Assembly (NCBI GenBank): GCA_035504215.1
Contig: DATJSI010000068.1
Coordinates: forward strand, 1-40,431
From: Mycobacteriales bacterium
GTDB lineage: Bacteria > Actinomycetota > Actinomycetes > JAFAQI01
Direction: 5' to 3'
DNA: 40,431 bases
Shown here: positions 8,496 to 17,795 of the stretch, one piece after another
How positions within the stretch are numbered: position 1 is the stretch's first letter
How the letters are laid out: each line of letters begins with the position of its first letter
Made by a program: the position numbers and the translations under genes
The notes under the pieces: generated by a model
Databases searched by the model: none
Told to the model about the DNA's origin: nothing
Seen by the model: only the letters and a program-made list of their open reading frames with translations

Positions 8496-9464
8496 CTAGG
8501 CACCGGCTGACTTCGTACCGGCACGGCGCCAGATGTTCGTGATCGGCCTGCGGTGCTTGCTCTCGCCCAGCGGATGCAGGCCATAGGCCGCCTCCAGCGT
8601 CCGCAGCACGCGGTAGTGGTCGATGCGCTCGGCGTACTTGCCTGGTTTGACGCCGGCGCCGACCATGATCGTGGGGATCTGGTTCGGCACCACGTCCTCG
8701 TTCTCGTCCCACGTGATGATCACCAGCCCGTTGTGGTGCATCGCGGCGTGGATGTAGCGGCCCAGGTGGGTCCGCAGCCAGCTGTCACCCTGCGCGATCG
8801 TGCCGTTGTGCATGTCGTGGTTGAGGTTCGGGATCACGAACGACAGCGCCGGCAGCTTCGCGAACCGCTTCGGAAACGCACGGAACGGCTGATTCGTCGA
8901 CGCGGGCAGGTCGGAGAAGTTGACCCACGGGACGTGCTTGCGCGCGTAGACGCCGACGTAGCAGCCGGTATAGCCGGCGTGCGGGAGGCTCTCGGCGTAC
9001 CCGACGAACCGCTTGCCGGCGGCACGCAGCTCGGAGCCGAGGTTGCGTCCGGCAAAGGTGTGCGGGCACGAGTCGCTCGTGACCCCATGGGTCGAGCCGG
9101 AGAACAACGCGAGGTAGTTCGGCTCGCTCGGATGGGTGATCGCGAGCGAGTGGGTGAAGGATGCGCCTTTGCGGGCGAGCCCAGTGAGGTACGGCGCCTG
9201 CGGGTTGCCGATGATCTGCGAGTAGCCGTGGTTCTCCATCATCACGACGATCGTGTGCGCGGGCCGGGGAACCGCGGGATTGCGACCCGGATGCCTGTCC
9301 GGCCCGACCACAGAGGCGGACCCGGCCGAGCCGCCGGCCGGCAATGTCCCGCCACCCGGCCGCGCGCCGGTCGAAGCGGTCGGCGCGCAACCGGCGACGA
9401 CCAGGGCGGCAAAGGTCGATCCGACGAGCGCGGGGAGACTGATGCGACTCAGCGGGCCTGCCAC
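8496..9464 (-). CDS. Lipoprotein phosphoesterase (acid phosphatase / phospholipase C superfamily)
   Basis: The protein of about 322 residues has a lipoprotein signal (hydrophobic stretch ending VVAGC) and a phosphoesterase-family domain (PF04185 type). It shows MMENHGYSQIIG at the metal site, THPSEPNYLALFSGSTHG and a later TWDENED motif. It should hydrolyse phosphate esters on the outer face of the membrane; substrate unknown. The start is unclear: GTG 9464 lies inside the GGAGG Shine-Dalgarno-like sequence, whereas a CTG at 9452 is spaced 11 bases from it. Upstream in-frame codons to 9662 lie before the promoter at 9490-9518 and are unlikely to be translated from it. Confidence 0.82.
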   Translation of the reverse strand: MAGPLSRISLPALVGSTFAALVVAGCAPTASTGARPGGGTLPAGGSAGSASVVGPDRHPGRNPAVPRPAHTIVVMMENHGYSQIIGNPQAPYLTGLARKGASFTHSLAITHPSEPNYLALFSGSTHGVTSDSCPHTFAGRNLGSELRAAGKRFVGYAESLPHAGYTGCYVGVYARKHVPWVNFSDLPASTNQPFRAFPKRFAKLPALSFVIPNLNHDMHNGTIAQGDSWLRTHLGRYIHAAMHHNGLVIITWDENEDVVPNQIPTIMVGAGVKPGKYAERIDHYRVLRTLEAAYGLHPLGESKHRRPITNIWRRAGTKSAGA

Positions 9465-9489
9465 CTCCGGAAGATCCCTGCCCCGTCCG

Positions 9490-9518
9490 GTTATATGTCC
9501 GCGCTCTACTAATGTCAC
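9490..9518 (-). promoter_or_regulatory. Strong sigma-70 promoter for the phosphoesterase gene
   Basis: The minus strand reads -35 GTGACA (9518-9513), a 17-base spacer and -10 TATAAC (9495-9490), each 5 of 6 to consensus. Transcription should start near 9483, a few bases before the GGAGG sequence. This fixes the gene start to about 9464 or just below. Confidence 0.65.
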
Positions 9519-9621
9519 GCACAGGGCGCCGGGGCGCTCATCAGGTCGCAGGCCGCCGGATCGAAGGGCCTGCGACTGCCATCGAAGGGACCGGCATGGA
9601 CAGACCTCCGGCACGGCGGGC

Positions 9622-11922
9622 ATGACGACCGTGGGCCCGCCCCGCGGCAGCATTCTCGGCACCCGGGTCAGCCGGGTCGAGGACCCGGAGTTCCTGACGA
9701 CCGGCGCGGTCTACACCGAGGACCTGGTCGACGAACGACTCGCGAACGCAGCCAGGATCACCTTCGTCCGCGCACCGATCGCACATGCCCGGATCACCTC
9801 GATCGACACCTCGGCGGCGCTCGCCGCCGACGGCTGCGTCGCCGTCTTCACGGCCGAGGACCTCACCGACGTACCCGCCCAGAAGCCGATGCTGCCGATG
9901 TACCCGGAGCAGGTCGCGCAGCCGCTGCTGGCCACCGATCGGGTCCGCTTCGTGGGAGAACCGGTCGCGATCGTCGTGCACGAGGGCCGCTACAGCGGCG
10001 AGGACATCGCCGAGCTGGTCGAGGTCGACTACGAGCCGTTGCCCCCGGTGATCGATCCGAAGGACGCGCTGACCGGCGACTCGCTGCTCTTCCCCGCGAT
10101 GGAGGACAACGTCGTCCTCCGCCGCGACACCGATGAGCAGGCCGACCTGTTCGCCGACTGCGAGGTGGTGATCACGCAGGAGGTCCTCAACCAGCGAGTG
10201 GCCGTTGCGCCGCTGGAGAGCCGAAGCGCGGCAGCGGTCTGGGCGGACGGGCGGCTGACGACCTGGATCCCGAACCAGGGCGCGCAGAGCACCCAGCAGT
10301 CCGTCGGCGAGATGCTCGGGCTCCCGCTCGAGCAGGTTCGCGTCATCACTCCGGCGGTCGGCGGGGCGTTCGGCGCCAAGTTCGGTGCGGACCCGGAGGC
10401 GGCACTGGTCGGCTGGGCCGCGCGCCGGCTCGGCCGCCCGACCACCTGGGCGGAGACCCGCTCCGAGAACATGGTCGGGATGACCCACGGCCGGGCGCAG
10501 GTCCAGACCGTGAGCATCGGCGGTGACCGGGACGGCAACGTCAAGGCGTACAAGCTGCACGTGCTGCAGGACAGCGGCGCCTACCCGCGGTTCGGCGCGG
10601 TGCTGCCCAGCCTGACCCTGCTGATGGCGCCTGCGGTCTACGACATCGACCGGGTCGAGCTGTCGTTCGTGAGCGTGGTGACCAACACCACGCCGCTCGG
10701 CGCCTATCGCGGCGCCGGGCGTCCCGAGGCCACCGCCGTCATCGAGCGGGCGATGGACCTGTTCGCCGCCGAGATCGGCATGGACCCGGCGGCGGTACGC
10801 CGCCGCAACCTGCTGCCCGCCTTCACCGAGCCGCTGTCCACCAAGGGCGGCGCGCTGTACGACTCCGGCGACTACCCGATGGCGCTCGAGACCATCCTGG
10901 CCGCGGCCGGCTACGAGGGGCTGCGGCGCGAGCAGGCGCTGCGGCGCGAACGCGGTGACACCAAGCAGCTCGGCATCGGCCTGAGCGTTTACGTCGAGAT
11001 CACCGGCGGCGGCGACGAGTCCGGGCCGCCGTCCGAGAACGCGACGGTCGAGATCCACCCGGATGGCACCGCGACGATCCTCACCGGCACCTCGCCGCAC
11101 GGCCAAGGGCACGCAACCGTCTGGGCAATGCTCGCCAGCGACGAGCTGGGCATCCCGGTCGAGAACATCACCGTCAAGTGGGGCGACACCGACCTGGTAC
11201 CCGAGGGTGGCGGCACCGGTGGGTCGCGCAGCCTCCAGCAGGGTGGCGCGGCGGTGCGCCAGGCCGCGCTCGAGCTGATCGAGGTGGCCCGCCGGCGCGC
11301 CTCGGATGAGTTGGAGGTTGCACCGGAGGACCTGGTCGTCGACCTGGACATCGCCGGGCTCGCCGTACGCGGTGACCCGAGCGCGAGGGTCACCTGGGCT
11401 GCACTCGCCGAGAAGGAGCCGCTGAAGGTACGCACCGTCTTCAGCGCGCCGGGCGCGACCTACCCGTTCGGCGCCCATATCGCGGTCGCGGAGGTCGACG
11501 TCGAGACCGGCAAGGCGGTGCTCACCCGCCTGATCGCCCTCGACGACGCCGGCACTCTTGTCAACCCGCTGCTCGCGGAGGGCCAGCGACACGGCGGCCT
11601 GGCCCAGGGGGCCGCGCAAGCACTGGTCGAGGAGGTTCTCTACGACGAGGACGGCAACCCGACCACGACCACGTTCGCGGACTACCCGATCATCACCGCG
11701 ACCGAGCTGCCGAGCTTCGAGCTCGTCACGACAGAGACACCGACGACGTACAACCCGTTGGGGGCAAAGGGAATCGGTGAAGCGGGCACGATCGGTGCGA
11801 CGCCCGCGGTGCAGAACGCGGTCATCGACGCGGTCGCCCACCTCGGCGTCCGCCACATCGACATGCCGACCAGCCCAATGCGTGTCTGGCACGCAATCTC
11901 AGCCGCAAAGGACAACCGATGA
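9622..11922 (+). CDS. Molybdenum hydroxylase large subunit, CoxL form II-like
   Basis: This 766-residue protein belongs to the xanthine oxidase/CO dehydrogenase family and binds the molybdopterin cytosine dinucleotide cofactor. AYRGAGR at residues 361-367 is the form II CoxL signature; form I, the proven CO dehydrogenase, has AYxCSFR. The proposed catalytic Glu is E720 in [16 protein letters not shown] and [13 protein letters not shown] are typical Mo-cofactor loops. The likely substrate is an aldehyde, purine or other heterocycle rather than CO, but this cannot be decided here. The ATG at 9622 is the family-like start; the open frame extends upstream to 9253 through the divergent gene. It overlaps the small-subunit gene by ATGA. 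Confidence 0.92.
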   Translation: MTTVGPPRGSILGTRVSRVEDPEFLTTGAVYTEDLVDERLANAARITFVRAPIAHARITSIDTSAALAADGCVAVFTAEDLTDVPAQKPMLPMYPEQVAQPLLATDRVRFVGEPVAIVVHEGRYSGEDIAELVEVDYEPLPPVIDPKDALTGDSLLFPAMEDNVVLRRDTDEQADLFADCEVVITQEVLNQRVAVAPLESRSAAAVWADGRLTTWIPNQGAQSTQQSVGEMLGLPLEQVRVITPAVGGAFGAKFGADPEAALVGWAARRLGRPTTWAETRSENMVGMTHGRAQVQTVSIGGDRDGNVKAYKLHVLQDSGAYPRFGAVLPSLTLLMAPAVYDIDRVELSFVSVVTNTTPLGAYRGAGRPEATAVIERAMDLFAAEIGMDPAAVRRRNLLPAFTEPLSTKGGALYDSGDYPMALETILAAAGYEGLRREQALRRERGDTKQLGIGLSVYVEITGGGDESGPPSENATVEIHPDGTATILTGTSPHGQGHATVWAMLASDELGIPVENITVKWGDTDLVPEGGGTGGSRSLQQGGAAVRQAALELIEVARRRASDELEVAPEDLVVDLDIAGLAVRGDPSARVTWAALAEKEPLKVRTVFSAPGATYPFGAHIAVAEVDVETGKAVLTRLIALDDAGTLVNPLLAEGQRHGGLAQGAAQALVEEVLYDEDGNPTTTTFADYPIITATELPSFELVTTETPTTYNPLGAKGIGEAGTIGATPAVQNAVIDAVAHLGVRHIDMPTSPMRVWHAISAAKDNR

Positions 11923-12386
11923 ACGTCTCGATCACGGTCAACGGCACGACCCGCACCGATGACGTCGAGCCACGGCTGTTGCTCGTTCACTACCTCCGCG
12001 ACGTGTGCGGTCTGAAAGCGACCAACGTCGGGTGCGACACGACGTCGTGCGGCGCGTGCACCGTTCTCGTCGACGGCGAGTCGGTCAAGTCGTGCACGGA
12101 GCTGGCCGCGCGGGCGGATGGTGCCGCGGTGACAACGCTCGAAGGCCTCGCCGACGGCGCCGACATGCATCCCGTGCAGGCCGCGTTCCGCGCGGAGCAC
12201 GGTCTGCAGTGCGGGTTCTGTACGCCGGGCATGGTGATGGCAGCGGTCTCGCTGTTGGGCGAGAACCCGCACCCGAGCGAGCAGGAGGTACGGGAAGGGT
12301 TGGAAGGCAACATCTGCCGCTGCACCGGCTATCACAACATCGTGCGCTCGGTTCTGACCGCTGCCGAACAGCTGGCGGCACGATGA
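11919..12386 (+). CDS. Molybdenum hydroxylase small [2Fe-2S] subunit
   Basis: The 155-residue protein carries two [2Fe-2S] clusters that pass electrons from the molybdenum centre to FAD. The plant-type ferredoxin cluster has C39, C44, C47 and C59; the C-terminal helical cluster has C98, C101, C133 and C135 (CGFCTPGM and CRCTGY). All eight cysteines are present and the length is normal. It overlaps the large-subunit gene by 4 bases (ATGA) and the FAD-subunit gene by 4 bases (ATGA), so the three are one translationally coupled operon. Confidence 0.95.
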   Translation: MNVSITVNGTTRTDDVEPRLLLVHYLRDVCGLKATNVGCDTTSCGACTVLVDGESVKSCTELAARADGAAVTTLEGLADGADMHPVQAAFRAEHGLQCGFCTPGMVMAAVSLLGENPHPSEQEVREGLEGNICRCTGYHNIVRSVLTAAEQLAAR

Positions 12387-13195
12387 TCCCGCCGGCCTTC
12401 GACCTCGTCCGCGCCGGATCGGTCGAGGAAGCGGTTGCCCTGCTCGCCGAGCACGGGGACGACGCGAAGCTCATCGCCGGCGGCCACTCGTTGATTCCGA
12501 TGATGAAGCTGCGGTTGGCCTTCCCGTCGGTGCTGATCGACGTCCGTCCGGTGCGCGACGCGGCGTACATCCGGACCGAGGGCGACGACGTTGCGATCGG
12601 TGCGCTCACCCGGCACTGCGACCTGGTCGGCTCAGACCTGTTGCGGGCCGAGGCGCCGCTCATCCCGCTGACCGCGGCCCATGTCGGCGACCCGCAGATC
12701 CGGCATCGCGGCACGATCGGCGGCTCGGTGTCGCACGCGGACCCCGCTGCGGACCTACCCGCCGCGGTCCTCGCGGCGGACGCGACCCTGGTGCTGCAGG
12801 GTCCTGGCGGCCGGCGCTCGGTGCCGGCGACGGAGTTCTTCCTCGGCTACTTCGAGACCGCGCTGCGGTCCGACGAGATGCTGGTCGAGGTCCGCATTCC
12901 CCGGAACCCGGGAGCCAAGGCGCACTACGAGAAGTTCGTGCGCCGCGCCAACGACTGGGCGATCGTCGGCATCGCTACCACCGGCGGCCGGGTTGCGCTC
13001 GCGAACATGGGGAGCCGCCCACTGCGCGCGACGGCGACGGAAGCCGCCCTCGCCGGTGGCGCCTCGCCCGCGCAGGCCGCGGCGGTCGCCCACGAGGGCA
13101 CCGAGCCCGTGACCGACATGCACGCCGACCAGGACTACCGGCGACACCTGGCCCGAGTGCTCACGCGCCGCGCACTGGAAGCTGTTGCTGCGTGA
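12383..13195 (+). CDS. Molybdenum hydroxylase medium FAD subunit
   Basis: The 270-residue FAD-binding subunit of the hydroxylase accepts electrons from the iron-sulfur subunit. FAD contacts are in [13 protein letters not shown] (residues 33-45) and [18 protein letters not shown] (near 110-127), both standard for CoxM-like proteins. A CO-dehydrogenase flavoprotein C-terminal domain follows; at 270 residues it is slightly short. The start ATG overlaps the previous stop (ATGA at 12383-12386). The gene order large-small-medium differs from the MSL of form I and the SLM often reported for form II clusters. Confidence 0.93.
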   Translation: MIPPAFDLVRAGSVEEAVALLAEHGDDAKLIAGGHSLIPMMKLRLAFPSVLIDVRPVRDAAYIRTEGDDVAIGALTRHCDLVGSDLLRAEAPLIPLTAAHVGDPQIRHRGTIGGSVSHADPAADLPAAVLAADATLVLQGPGGRRSVPATEFFLGYFETALRSDEMLVEVRIPRNPGAKAHYEKFVRRANDWAIVGIATTGGRVALANMGSRPLRATATEAALAGGASPAQAAAVAHEGTEPVTDMHADQDYRRHLARVLTRRALEAVAA

Positions 13196-13207
13196 GGTGA
13201 GCGGATC

Positions 13208-13714
13208 GTGAATGCCTTCGTGTTCCCTGCCGGCGACCCGGACGTCCGGCAGACGGTCGCGATTCACCGACTGACCAACGCCGAAGCGCCCCGGAGGTGG
13301 TCGGTCGACGTCAACCGCAACGAGGTGCACGAGGGCGACCTCGCCTTCCTGTGGCAGACCGGAGACCACAGCGAGATGTGGCGGCCGGGCATCTGGGCGG
13401 CCGGGTTCATCTACCGCTTCGACCGCAGCGACCGACCGCACTGGCGCGATCCGGGTCTCACCACGCAGTACGTCGATCTCGAGATGGTCTGGGTACCGAT
13501 CATCGACCGCGAGGAGCTGCGCGCCGACGCCGCGCGCGGCGGGCCGATGAAGGACTCGGTTCTCGCCGCTCGCTACCAGAAGATCCGCAGCCCGTTGAAG
13601 CTGCGCGACGCCGAACGGGACTGGCTCTTGGCACGACTTCCCCAGCCGACCCGGCGCTGGATCGAGCGCGAGGTCAGGCAGCCGTCGCTTCTGCCCGGTC
13701 GGCTTTCCGAGTAG
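13208..13714 (+). CDS. EVE-domain (PUA-like) protein
   Basis: This protein of 168 residues resembles the EVE domain, a PUA-fold relative of YTH domains that binds modified bases. The N-terminal FVFPAGDPDVRQTV, the central DLAFLWQTGDHSEMWRPGIW followed by a Gly-rich strand, and the YQKIRSPLKL region support this. EVE proteins appear in restriction and RNA-modification contexts, but no such genes adjoin it. GTG 13208 is chosen because GAGGTGAG lies about 6 bases upstream. It begins 12 bases after the hydroxylase FAD-subunit gene and may be cotranscribed, although a functional link is not obvious. Confidence 0.72.
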   Translation: MNAFVFPAGDPDVRQTVAIHRLTNAEAPRRWSVDVNRNEVHEGDLAFLWQTGDHSEMWRPGIWAAGFIYRFDRSDRPHWRDPGLTTQYVDLEMVWVPIIDREELRADAARGGPMKDSVLAARYQKIRSPLKLRDAERDWLLARLPQPTRRWIEREVRQPSLLPGRLSE

Positions 13715-13724
13715 ACCGCTCCGA

Positions 13725-15209
13725 TCAGCGCGCGACGACCCACTTCGCGTCCGGCTGGATCGTGATGACCATGAGCTCGAGGTCGCCCTTGGTCGCCGCG
13801 CCGCCATGCAGGTGCTTCACGAAGAAGATGCAGGAGGTGTTCTTCGCTGTCAGCCCGTGCACCCGGCACAAGGTGATCTTGTGCGAGTTGCGGTAGACGA
13901 TCGGCGAGGTCTTCGACGTCACGCCGGGCGTGGTCGCGTCGAAGTCGAACGTCAAGTGCGTCGAGTGCGTCGTGTGCGCAGTCGCGGCGCTGACCTCGAC
14001 CGCACGGCCCAGAGTCCGGTGACCGTGCAGGGTAGCCGGAGCGGGCCGCAGCTTCAGCCCGACGTGGTTCACCTTCGGGGAGCCGGCCTCGCTCGAGGTC
14101 GCGAGCACCACCCCTTCCGGCGCGGCGGCGGTCGCCTCCGGCTGCTTGCACAGCACCAGCGTCACGGGAGCACAGCTGCCGACTCCGATCTGCCCGCCGC
14201 GGTGCACCGGTGACTTCGGCACGGCGTTGCGGTTGATCACGATCGCTCCGCGCAGCACCGAGAACGACGGATGCCGCGAACCGAAGCTCACGGGTACGCC
14301 GACCACGACCGTGTTGGTGCCGCCGCCGTCCCGGACCAGGTTGCCTTCTTCGATCACGATCGGGGAGGTGGCCACGCTGCCGGCCACCTCGCGGTAGATC
14401 CCACCGGTGCCGTCGAACCGCAGCGTGCTCTTCGGCTCCGCGAACAGCTCGGTGTGGTTGCCCATCGAGACGTAGCCGTTGCCCGAGAACGTGGCGGATC
14501 CGAACAGTGTGATGACCCGCGAGGCGGTGAGCTCCGTGCCACCGAACGACGTGCCGTTGACGAGCAGCTTGCCGCCCGCCGCGATCACGGTCGCCCCGCC
14601 GCCCGGCTTGGTGTCGCCCGGGCAGCCCTTGGTCGACGGGTCGAACACGCACTCCGACGAGGTCTGAGTCGCAAACAGCTTGTGGCCTTTGACCTTCGCG
14701 CCGGTCCACTTCATGGTGCCGTGCACGGTCAGCGTGGCGTTGCCGCCGAGCGTCGAGGCGTCGAGGTCAAGCGTGCTGCGCTTGTCGACCGAGGAGGCAA
14801 CCGTCTTGTCACCGGTCGCCGCACCGAGGAACAACCGCCCGCCGGGCTTGATCGTGAGGGTCGCGCCGTCGCCGACATCGACTCCGGCAATGTGAAACGC
14901 ATCGGTGCCGCCGATCGTGACGTCGGCGGGTTTGCTGCCCTTGCCGTCCCCGATACAGACGTACTGGGTCTGGTACGTCGCGGTCGTCTGGTGGCGGTCG
15001 GGCACGGTGTTCGGCGACCAGTTCGACGCATCGGTCCAGCTGTGGCCGTCCCCCTTGCCGGTCCAGGTGATCGTCGTACCGGCTGTGTAGTTCACCGAGC
15101 AGAAGCTGCCGGCGGCCGCCGCGGTCGAGCCGAGCGGGACGAGCGCGAGCCCGGATCCGGCGGCGGCAAACCCGGCGAGGACGGCGACGAGGCGGCGGCG
15201 AGGCTGCAT
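13725..15209 (-). CDS. Secreted beta-repeat protein of unknown function
   Basis: The 494-residue protein has a Sec signal peptide (MQPRRRLVAVLAGFAAAGSG and cleavage near AAAAG, residue 34). A long Gly/Thr/Ser/Val-rich region follows with short repeats such as GDGATLTIKPGGRLFLG, NATLTVHGTMKWTG, GGATVIAAGGKLLVNGTSFGG and STLRFDGTGG. This pattern suggests a right-handed beta-helix or autotransporter-like stack. WTGKGDGHSWTDASNWSPNTVP near residues 49-70 resembles the sequence that starts many secreted pectate-lyase-like repeat proteins. Several Cys residues (37, 85, 188, 197) could form disulfides. No catalytic triad is evident. It may be an adhesin or matrix protein; function unknown. Confidence 0.75.
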   Translation of the reverse strand: MQPRRRLVAVLAGFAAAGSGLALVPLGSTAAAAGSFCSVNYTAGTTITWTGKGDGHSWTDASNWSPNTVPDRHQTTATYQTQYVCIGDGKGSKPADVTIGGTDAFHIAGVDVGDGATLTIKPGGRLFLGAATGDKTVASSVDKRSTLDLDASTLGGNATLTVHGTMKWTGAKVKGHKLFATQTSSECVFDPSTKGCPGDTKPGGGATVIAAGGKLLVNGTSFGGTELTASRVITLFGSATFSGNGYVSMGNHTELFAEPKSTLRFDGTGGIYREVAGSVATSPIVIEEGNLVRDGGGTNTVVVGVPVSFGSRHPSFSVLRGAIVINRNAVPKSPVHRGGQIGVGSCAPVTLVLCKQPEATAAAPEGVVLATSSEAGSPKVNHVGLKLRPAPATLHGHRTLGRAVEVSAATAHTTHSTHLTFDFDATTPGVTSKTSPIVYRNSHKITLCRVHGLTAKNTSCIFFVKHLHGGAATKGDLELMVITIQPDAKWVVAR

Positions 15210-15236
15210 CGCCGCACCGTACTACGGGCAGTTGAC

Positions 15237-15272
15237 GCACCGCCGGGCATCGGCCGGACCGGCCGGCGGTGC
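15237..15272 (-). terminator. Hairpin after the diguanylate cyclase gene
   Basis: GCACCGCCGG and CCGGCGGTGC form a perfect 10-bp stem (15237-15246 with 15263-15272), with a loop that contains further CCGG palindromes. The stem begins at the last base of the diguanylate cyclase stop codon. No T-tract follows. It also lies directly upstream of the secreted beta-repeat gene. Confidence 0.5.
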
Positions 15273-16291
15273 TAGTTGCCGCGGACGATCTGCTGGTAGC
15301 TGATGTGGTCGCAGTTGCGGCCGGCCTGCTTCGACGTGTACAGCGCCTCGTCGGCAGCCGTCAGCGCGATCGTCACCGGCGTCGAGTCGGTCACCGCAGA
15401 GATGCCGCTCGAGAACGTGAGACCCGGATGCATCGACGCCCAGCGGATCCGCATCCGGATCAACACGTCGAGTGCCGCCTCGGGCGAGGTCCCGGCCAGC
15501 AGCAGGACGAACTCCTCGCCGCCGTACCTGCCGGCCGCATCCTCGCCGCGCAGAGACGCGGTGAGCAATGCGCCGAAGTCGGCGAGCACCCGGTCGCCCG
15601 CCGCGTGGCCCTCACGGTCGTTGAGTGCCTTGAAGTGGTCGAGGTCGCACATCACGATCGTGTCGCCGACCTGCGCCGTCGTGAGCCGGTTGTCGAGCGC
15701 GCGACGGTTGATCAGGCCGGTGAGGGAGTCGATGTGCGCGTGCCGGGCGAGCACCAGCCGGTCACGCGCGGCTCGCTCGCTGCGGAAGGACAGCAGCTCG
15801 CCGACGAGGACCCAGATCAGCACGCCGATCACCAGCCGGATCGCGACCAGTGCCGACCAGGAGTCCTGGGCGACCAGCCAGACCGCAGACGCGACTGGAG
15901 CGAGCGCAACGCTGGTGAACGGCGGCTGGGTCAACCCGACGTAGACGAAGCAGAGGTTGATGAAGCCGGTGTAGGCGAGCGCCGCGCCATCGTCGGCGAT
16001 GCCGAGCGCGGTCAGCGCGGCCAGGACGCTGACCGGATAGATCAACGGCATCCGCGACGGCTCGTCCCGCCACGGCAGGTACGGCGTGAAGAGGAACACC
16101 GCGAGCATGCCCAGGCTGACGACGAGCAGCGCGTATGGAGTGGTCCTGGTCGGGTGCAGCGACCAGATCGTCGTACCCACGATGACGCCGCAGGTGAGCA
16201 GCATGGCGCGACCCAGTGCCACCTGGCCTACCGCCGAGCGCGGGCTGTGGAAGACCTCCGCTACCGACTCGACGCGCGGAACGCGCTTCAC
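15272..16291 (-). CDS. Membrane diguanylate cyclase (GGDEF)
   Basis: The 339-residue protein has about six hydrophobic helices (residues 25-170) followed by a GGDEF domain starting at DSLTGLINRRAL. The active-site motif is GGEEF at 257-261 (GRYGGEEFVLL), and RGED at 248-251 is a correctly spaced RxxD inhibitory site, so it is predicted to make c-di-GMP with product feedback. It has no EAL domain. The GTG start has no Shine-Dalgarno sequence, and a sigma-28-like -10 ends 6 bases before it, so the mRNA is probably leaderless. The N-terminal sensor input is unknown. Confidence 0.92.
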   Translation of the reverse strand: MKRVPRVESVAEVFHSPRSAVGQVALGRAMLLTCGVIVGTTIWSLHPTRTTPYALLVVSLGMLAVFLFTPYLPWRDEPSRMPLIYPVSVLAALTALGIADDGAALAYTGFINLCFVYVGLTQPPFTSVALAPVASAVWLVAQDSWSALVAIRLVIGVLIWVLVGELLSFRSERAARDRLVLARHAHIDSLTGLINRRALDNRLTTAQVGDTIVMCDLDHFKALNDREGHAAGDRVLADFGALLTASLRGEDAAGRYGGEEFVLLLAGTSPEAALDVLIRMRIRWASMHPGLTFSSGISAVTDSTPVTIALTAADEALYTSKQAGRNCDHISYQQIVRGN

Positions 16292-16297
16292 CGTAGG

Positions 16298-16328
16298 TAT
16301 GTCGGACGACCCAAGGCCCGGCCTTTAG
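16298..16328 (-). promoter_or_regulatory. Sigma-28/WhiG-like promoter of the diguanylate cyclase gene
   Basis: The minus strand reads CTAAAG (16328-16323), 17 bases, then CCGACATA (16305-16298). It resembles the TAAA-N15-16-CCGATA consensus of FliA/WhiG-type sigma factors with a slightly long spacer. The predicted start of transcription falls on the GTG at 16291. Confidence 0.4.
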
Positions 16329-16330
16329 CC

Positions 16331-16384
16331 CGTTCGGGCGAACCGGCCGGATCGCCCGAACGCATGCTCGGGTGCGACACCCGA
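16331..16384 (-). terminator. Tandem hairpins after the DAO oxidase gene
   Basis: Two perfect inverted repeats follow the oxidase stop. TCGGGTG/CACCCGA has a 3-base loop (16368-16384), and CGTTCGGGCG/CGCCCGAACG has a 10-bp stem and 12-base loop (16331-16362). Both are compatible with termination before the diguanylate cyclase gene, although the second stem borders that gene's promoter and could also act as a control element. Confidence 0.5.
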
Positions 16385-16389
16385 TGCGC

Positions 16390-17691
16390 TCAGGCGAACA
16401 CCGAGTTCGAGCTGTCGGTGTTGGGCGACCGCAGCCGCGAGTAATGCGCGAGATCAACCTCCGAGCCGGTGATCGGCGCGCGCCAGTGCACGGAACGGAC
16501 GTCGTGGTCACCGCCCGCCAGCCAGTCGCGAACGATGGCGGCGAGCAGCGAGCCGATCACCGGTGCGTTCTTGAACTGGTTGCCGCTGGTGCCGATGGCG
16601 ACGAAGTACCCGGGCAGCCCGGTCTTGTCATAGATCGGAATCCAGTCGTCGGACACGTCGTAGACCCCGGCGTGCCCGGTGGGCCGGTGCGGAACCGTGA
16701 CCGACGGCACCCGCCGGGCCAGCCGCAGGGTGTAACGCTCGAACGCCGCCGGGCTCGGATGCACGTCGTAGTCATCGGCATCGGTGAGCCACTCCATGGG
16801 GTCGCACTCGGCCTCTACGCCACCGACCAGCATTCGGCCGCCGGGTGCTGAGCGGAAGTACGTCCCGAGGTCGCCGTCGCCGACCGCCGGACCCGGATCG
16901 CCGCCGAGCTCCGGCGGTGCGTCGACGGTGTGCACCTCCTGGCGCATCGGCCTGGTGCGGACCCGGAACTCCTCGAGCACGCCGGCGAGCGCGTTGATCG
17001 CGCCGGAGTGCGGACCGGCAGCGTTGACGACGATGCCGGCGTCAACCGCAGTGCCGTCGTCGAGCGCGACACCGACGACACCGGCCGGGTCGGTCTCGAT
17101 CGCGGTCACGGCGCACCGGAACCGCGCCTGGGCCCCGGCCGCCTCCGCCGCCGTCCAGAGGTTGCGCGCGGCCAGGCTCGGGTCGTCGACGTATCCCCCT
17201 CGTGGCATGTAAAGGGCGCCGAGCGTCCGGCTCGACTCCGCCCAGAACTGCTCGTCCGACGGCAGCCGCGGCGGGTGGTATGCGGCCGCGGACAGGTAGG
17301 GAAAGCGTTCGCCCAGCTGCGCCGCATCCAGCCGCTCGTACGGAACGCGGAGCCGGTCGAAGTGGGTGCAGACGAGGTCCGCGTCGTACCCAGGGGTGTC
17401 GAGGAAGAGCATGCCCGTGTTGTGGTAGCGGGCGAAGCCGGACGGGTCTGGTACGCCGATCATGTCGGGCCAGCGTTCCCACTCGTGTTGCGCCTCCCAC
17501 GCCACAGCCACTCCGGCGAAGGTCGAGTAGTTCAGCCGCACGATGGCCGAGGATGCGCTGGTCGAACCCAGCCCGGGTCCGCCTTCGCGGTCGACGACGG
17601 TCACCGGAAGGCCCTCGCGCACCAACGCCAGCGCGATGCTGCAGCCGACCACTCCCGCGCCGATCACCACCGCAGCGCAATCGCGGGTCAT
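16390..17691 (-). CDS. FAD-dependent oxidoreductase, DAO family
   Basis: The 433-residue protein has an N-terminal Rossmann FAD site (VIGAGVVGCSIALAL, residues 9-23) and the DAO family signature around GSTSASSAIVRLNYST. A second conserved stretch, VVNAAGPHSG, is followed by the C-terminal FAD loop GLPGYFVAIGTSGNQFKNAP. Sarcosine oxidase beta, dimethylglycine dehydrogenase and glycine oxidase have this layout, so oxidation of an N-methyl or other secondary amine is likely. The substrate is not determinable. It is a single-gene unit with two hairpins downstream and no cognate sarcosine oxidase subunits in the window. Confidence 0.88.
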   Translation of the reverse strand: MTRDCAAVVIGAGVVGCSIALALVREGLPVTVVDREGGPGLGSTSASSAIVRLNYSTFAGVAVAWEAQHEWERWPDMIGVPDPSGFARYHNTGMLFLDTPGYDADLVCTHFDRLRVPYERLDAAQLGERFPYLSAAAYHPPRLPSDEQFWAESSRTLGALYMPRGGYVDDPSLAARNLWTAAEAAGAQARFRCAVTAIETDPAGVVGVALDDGTAVDAGIVVNAAGPHSGAINALAGVLEEFRVRTRPMRQEVHTVDAPPELGGDPGPAVGDGDLGTYFRSAPGGRMLVGGVEAECDPMEWLTDADDYDVHPSPAAFERYTLRLARRVPSVTVPHRPTGHAGVYDVSDDWIPIYDKTGLPGYFVAIGTSGNQFKNAPVIGSLLAAIVRDWLAGGDHDVRSVHWRAPITGSEVDLAHYSRLRSPNTDSSNSVFA

Positions 17692-17783
17692 CTCCCAACG
17701 CCTCCGTCGTTCGGCTCCGACCGTCTCCCGAACCTATCCGCCGCGCGCGCGTGGATGTCCGCGGAATCCCGCGCCTGCCTCGG

Positions 17784-17789
17784 TACATT
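17784..17789 (+). promoter_or_regulatory. -10 element of a probable leaderless promoter
   Basis: TACATT fits the TANNNT -10 consensus and ends 6 bases before the ATG at 17796, placing the transcription start on the start codon. No good -35 box and no Shine-Dalgarno sequence are present. Leaderless genes with this arrangement are common in actinobacteria. Confidence 0.45.
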
Positions 17790-17795
17790 GCTCGG

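Noticed and set aside
9541-11892. 783-codon minus-strand frame opposite the hydroxylase large subunit
   Set aside because: Antisense to a protein with strong motifs; low-complexity composition typical of GC-rich shadow frames.
9622-13195. Aerobic CO dehydrogenase
   Set aside because: The active-site motif is AYRGAGR (form II), not the AYxCSFR of proven CO dehydrogenases.
16292-16389. c-di-GMP riboswitch upstream of the GGDEF gene
   Set aside because: The stacked hairpins and CTAAAGGCC looked suggestive, but the conserved GEMM core (GGGCAAACC, GACGCAAAGCC) is absent and the start seems leaderless.
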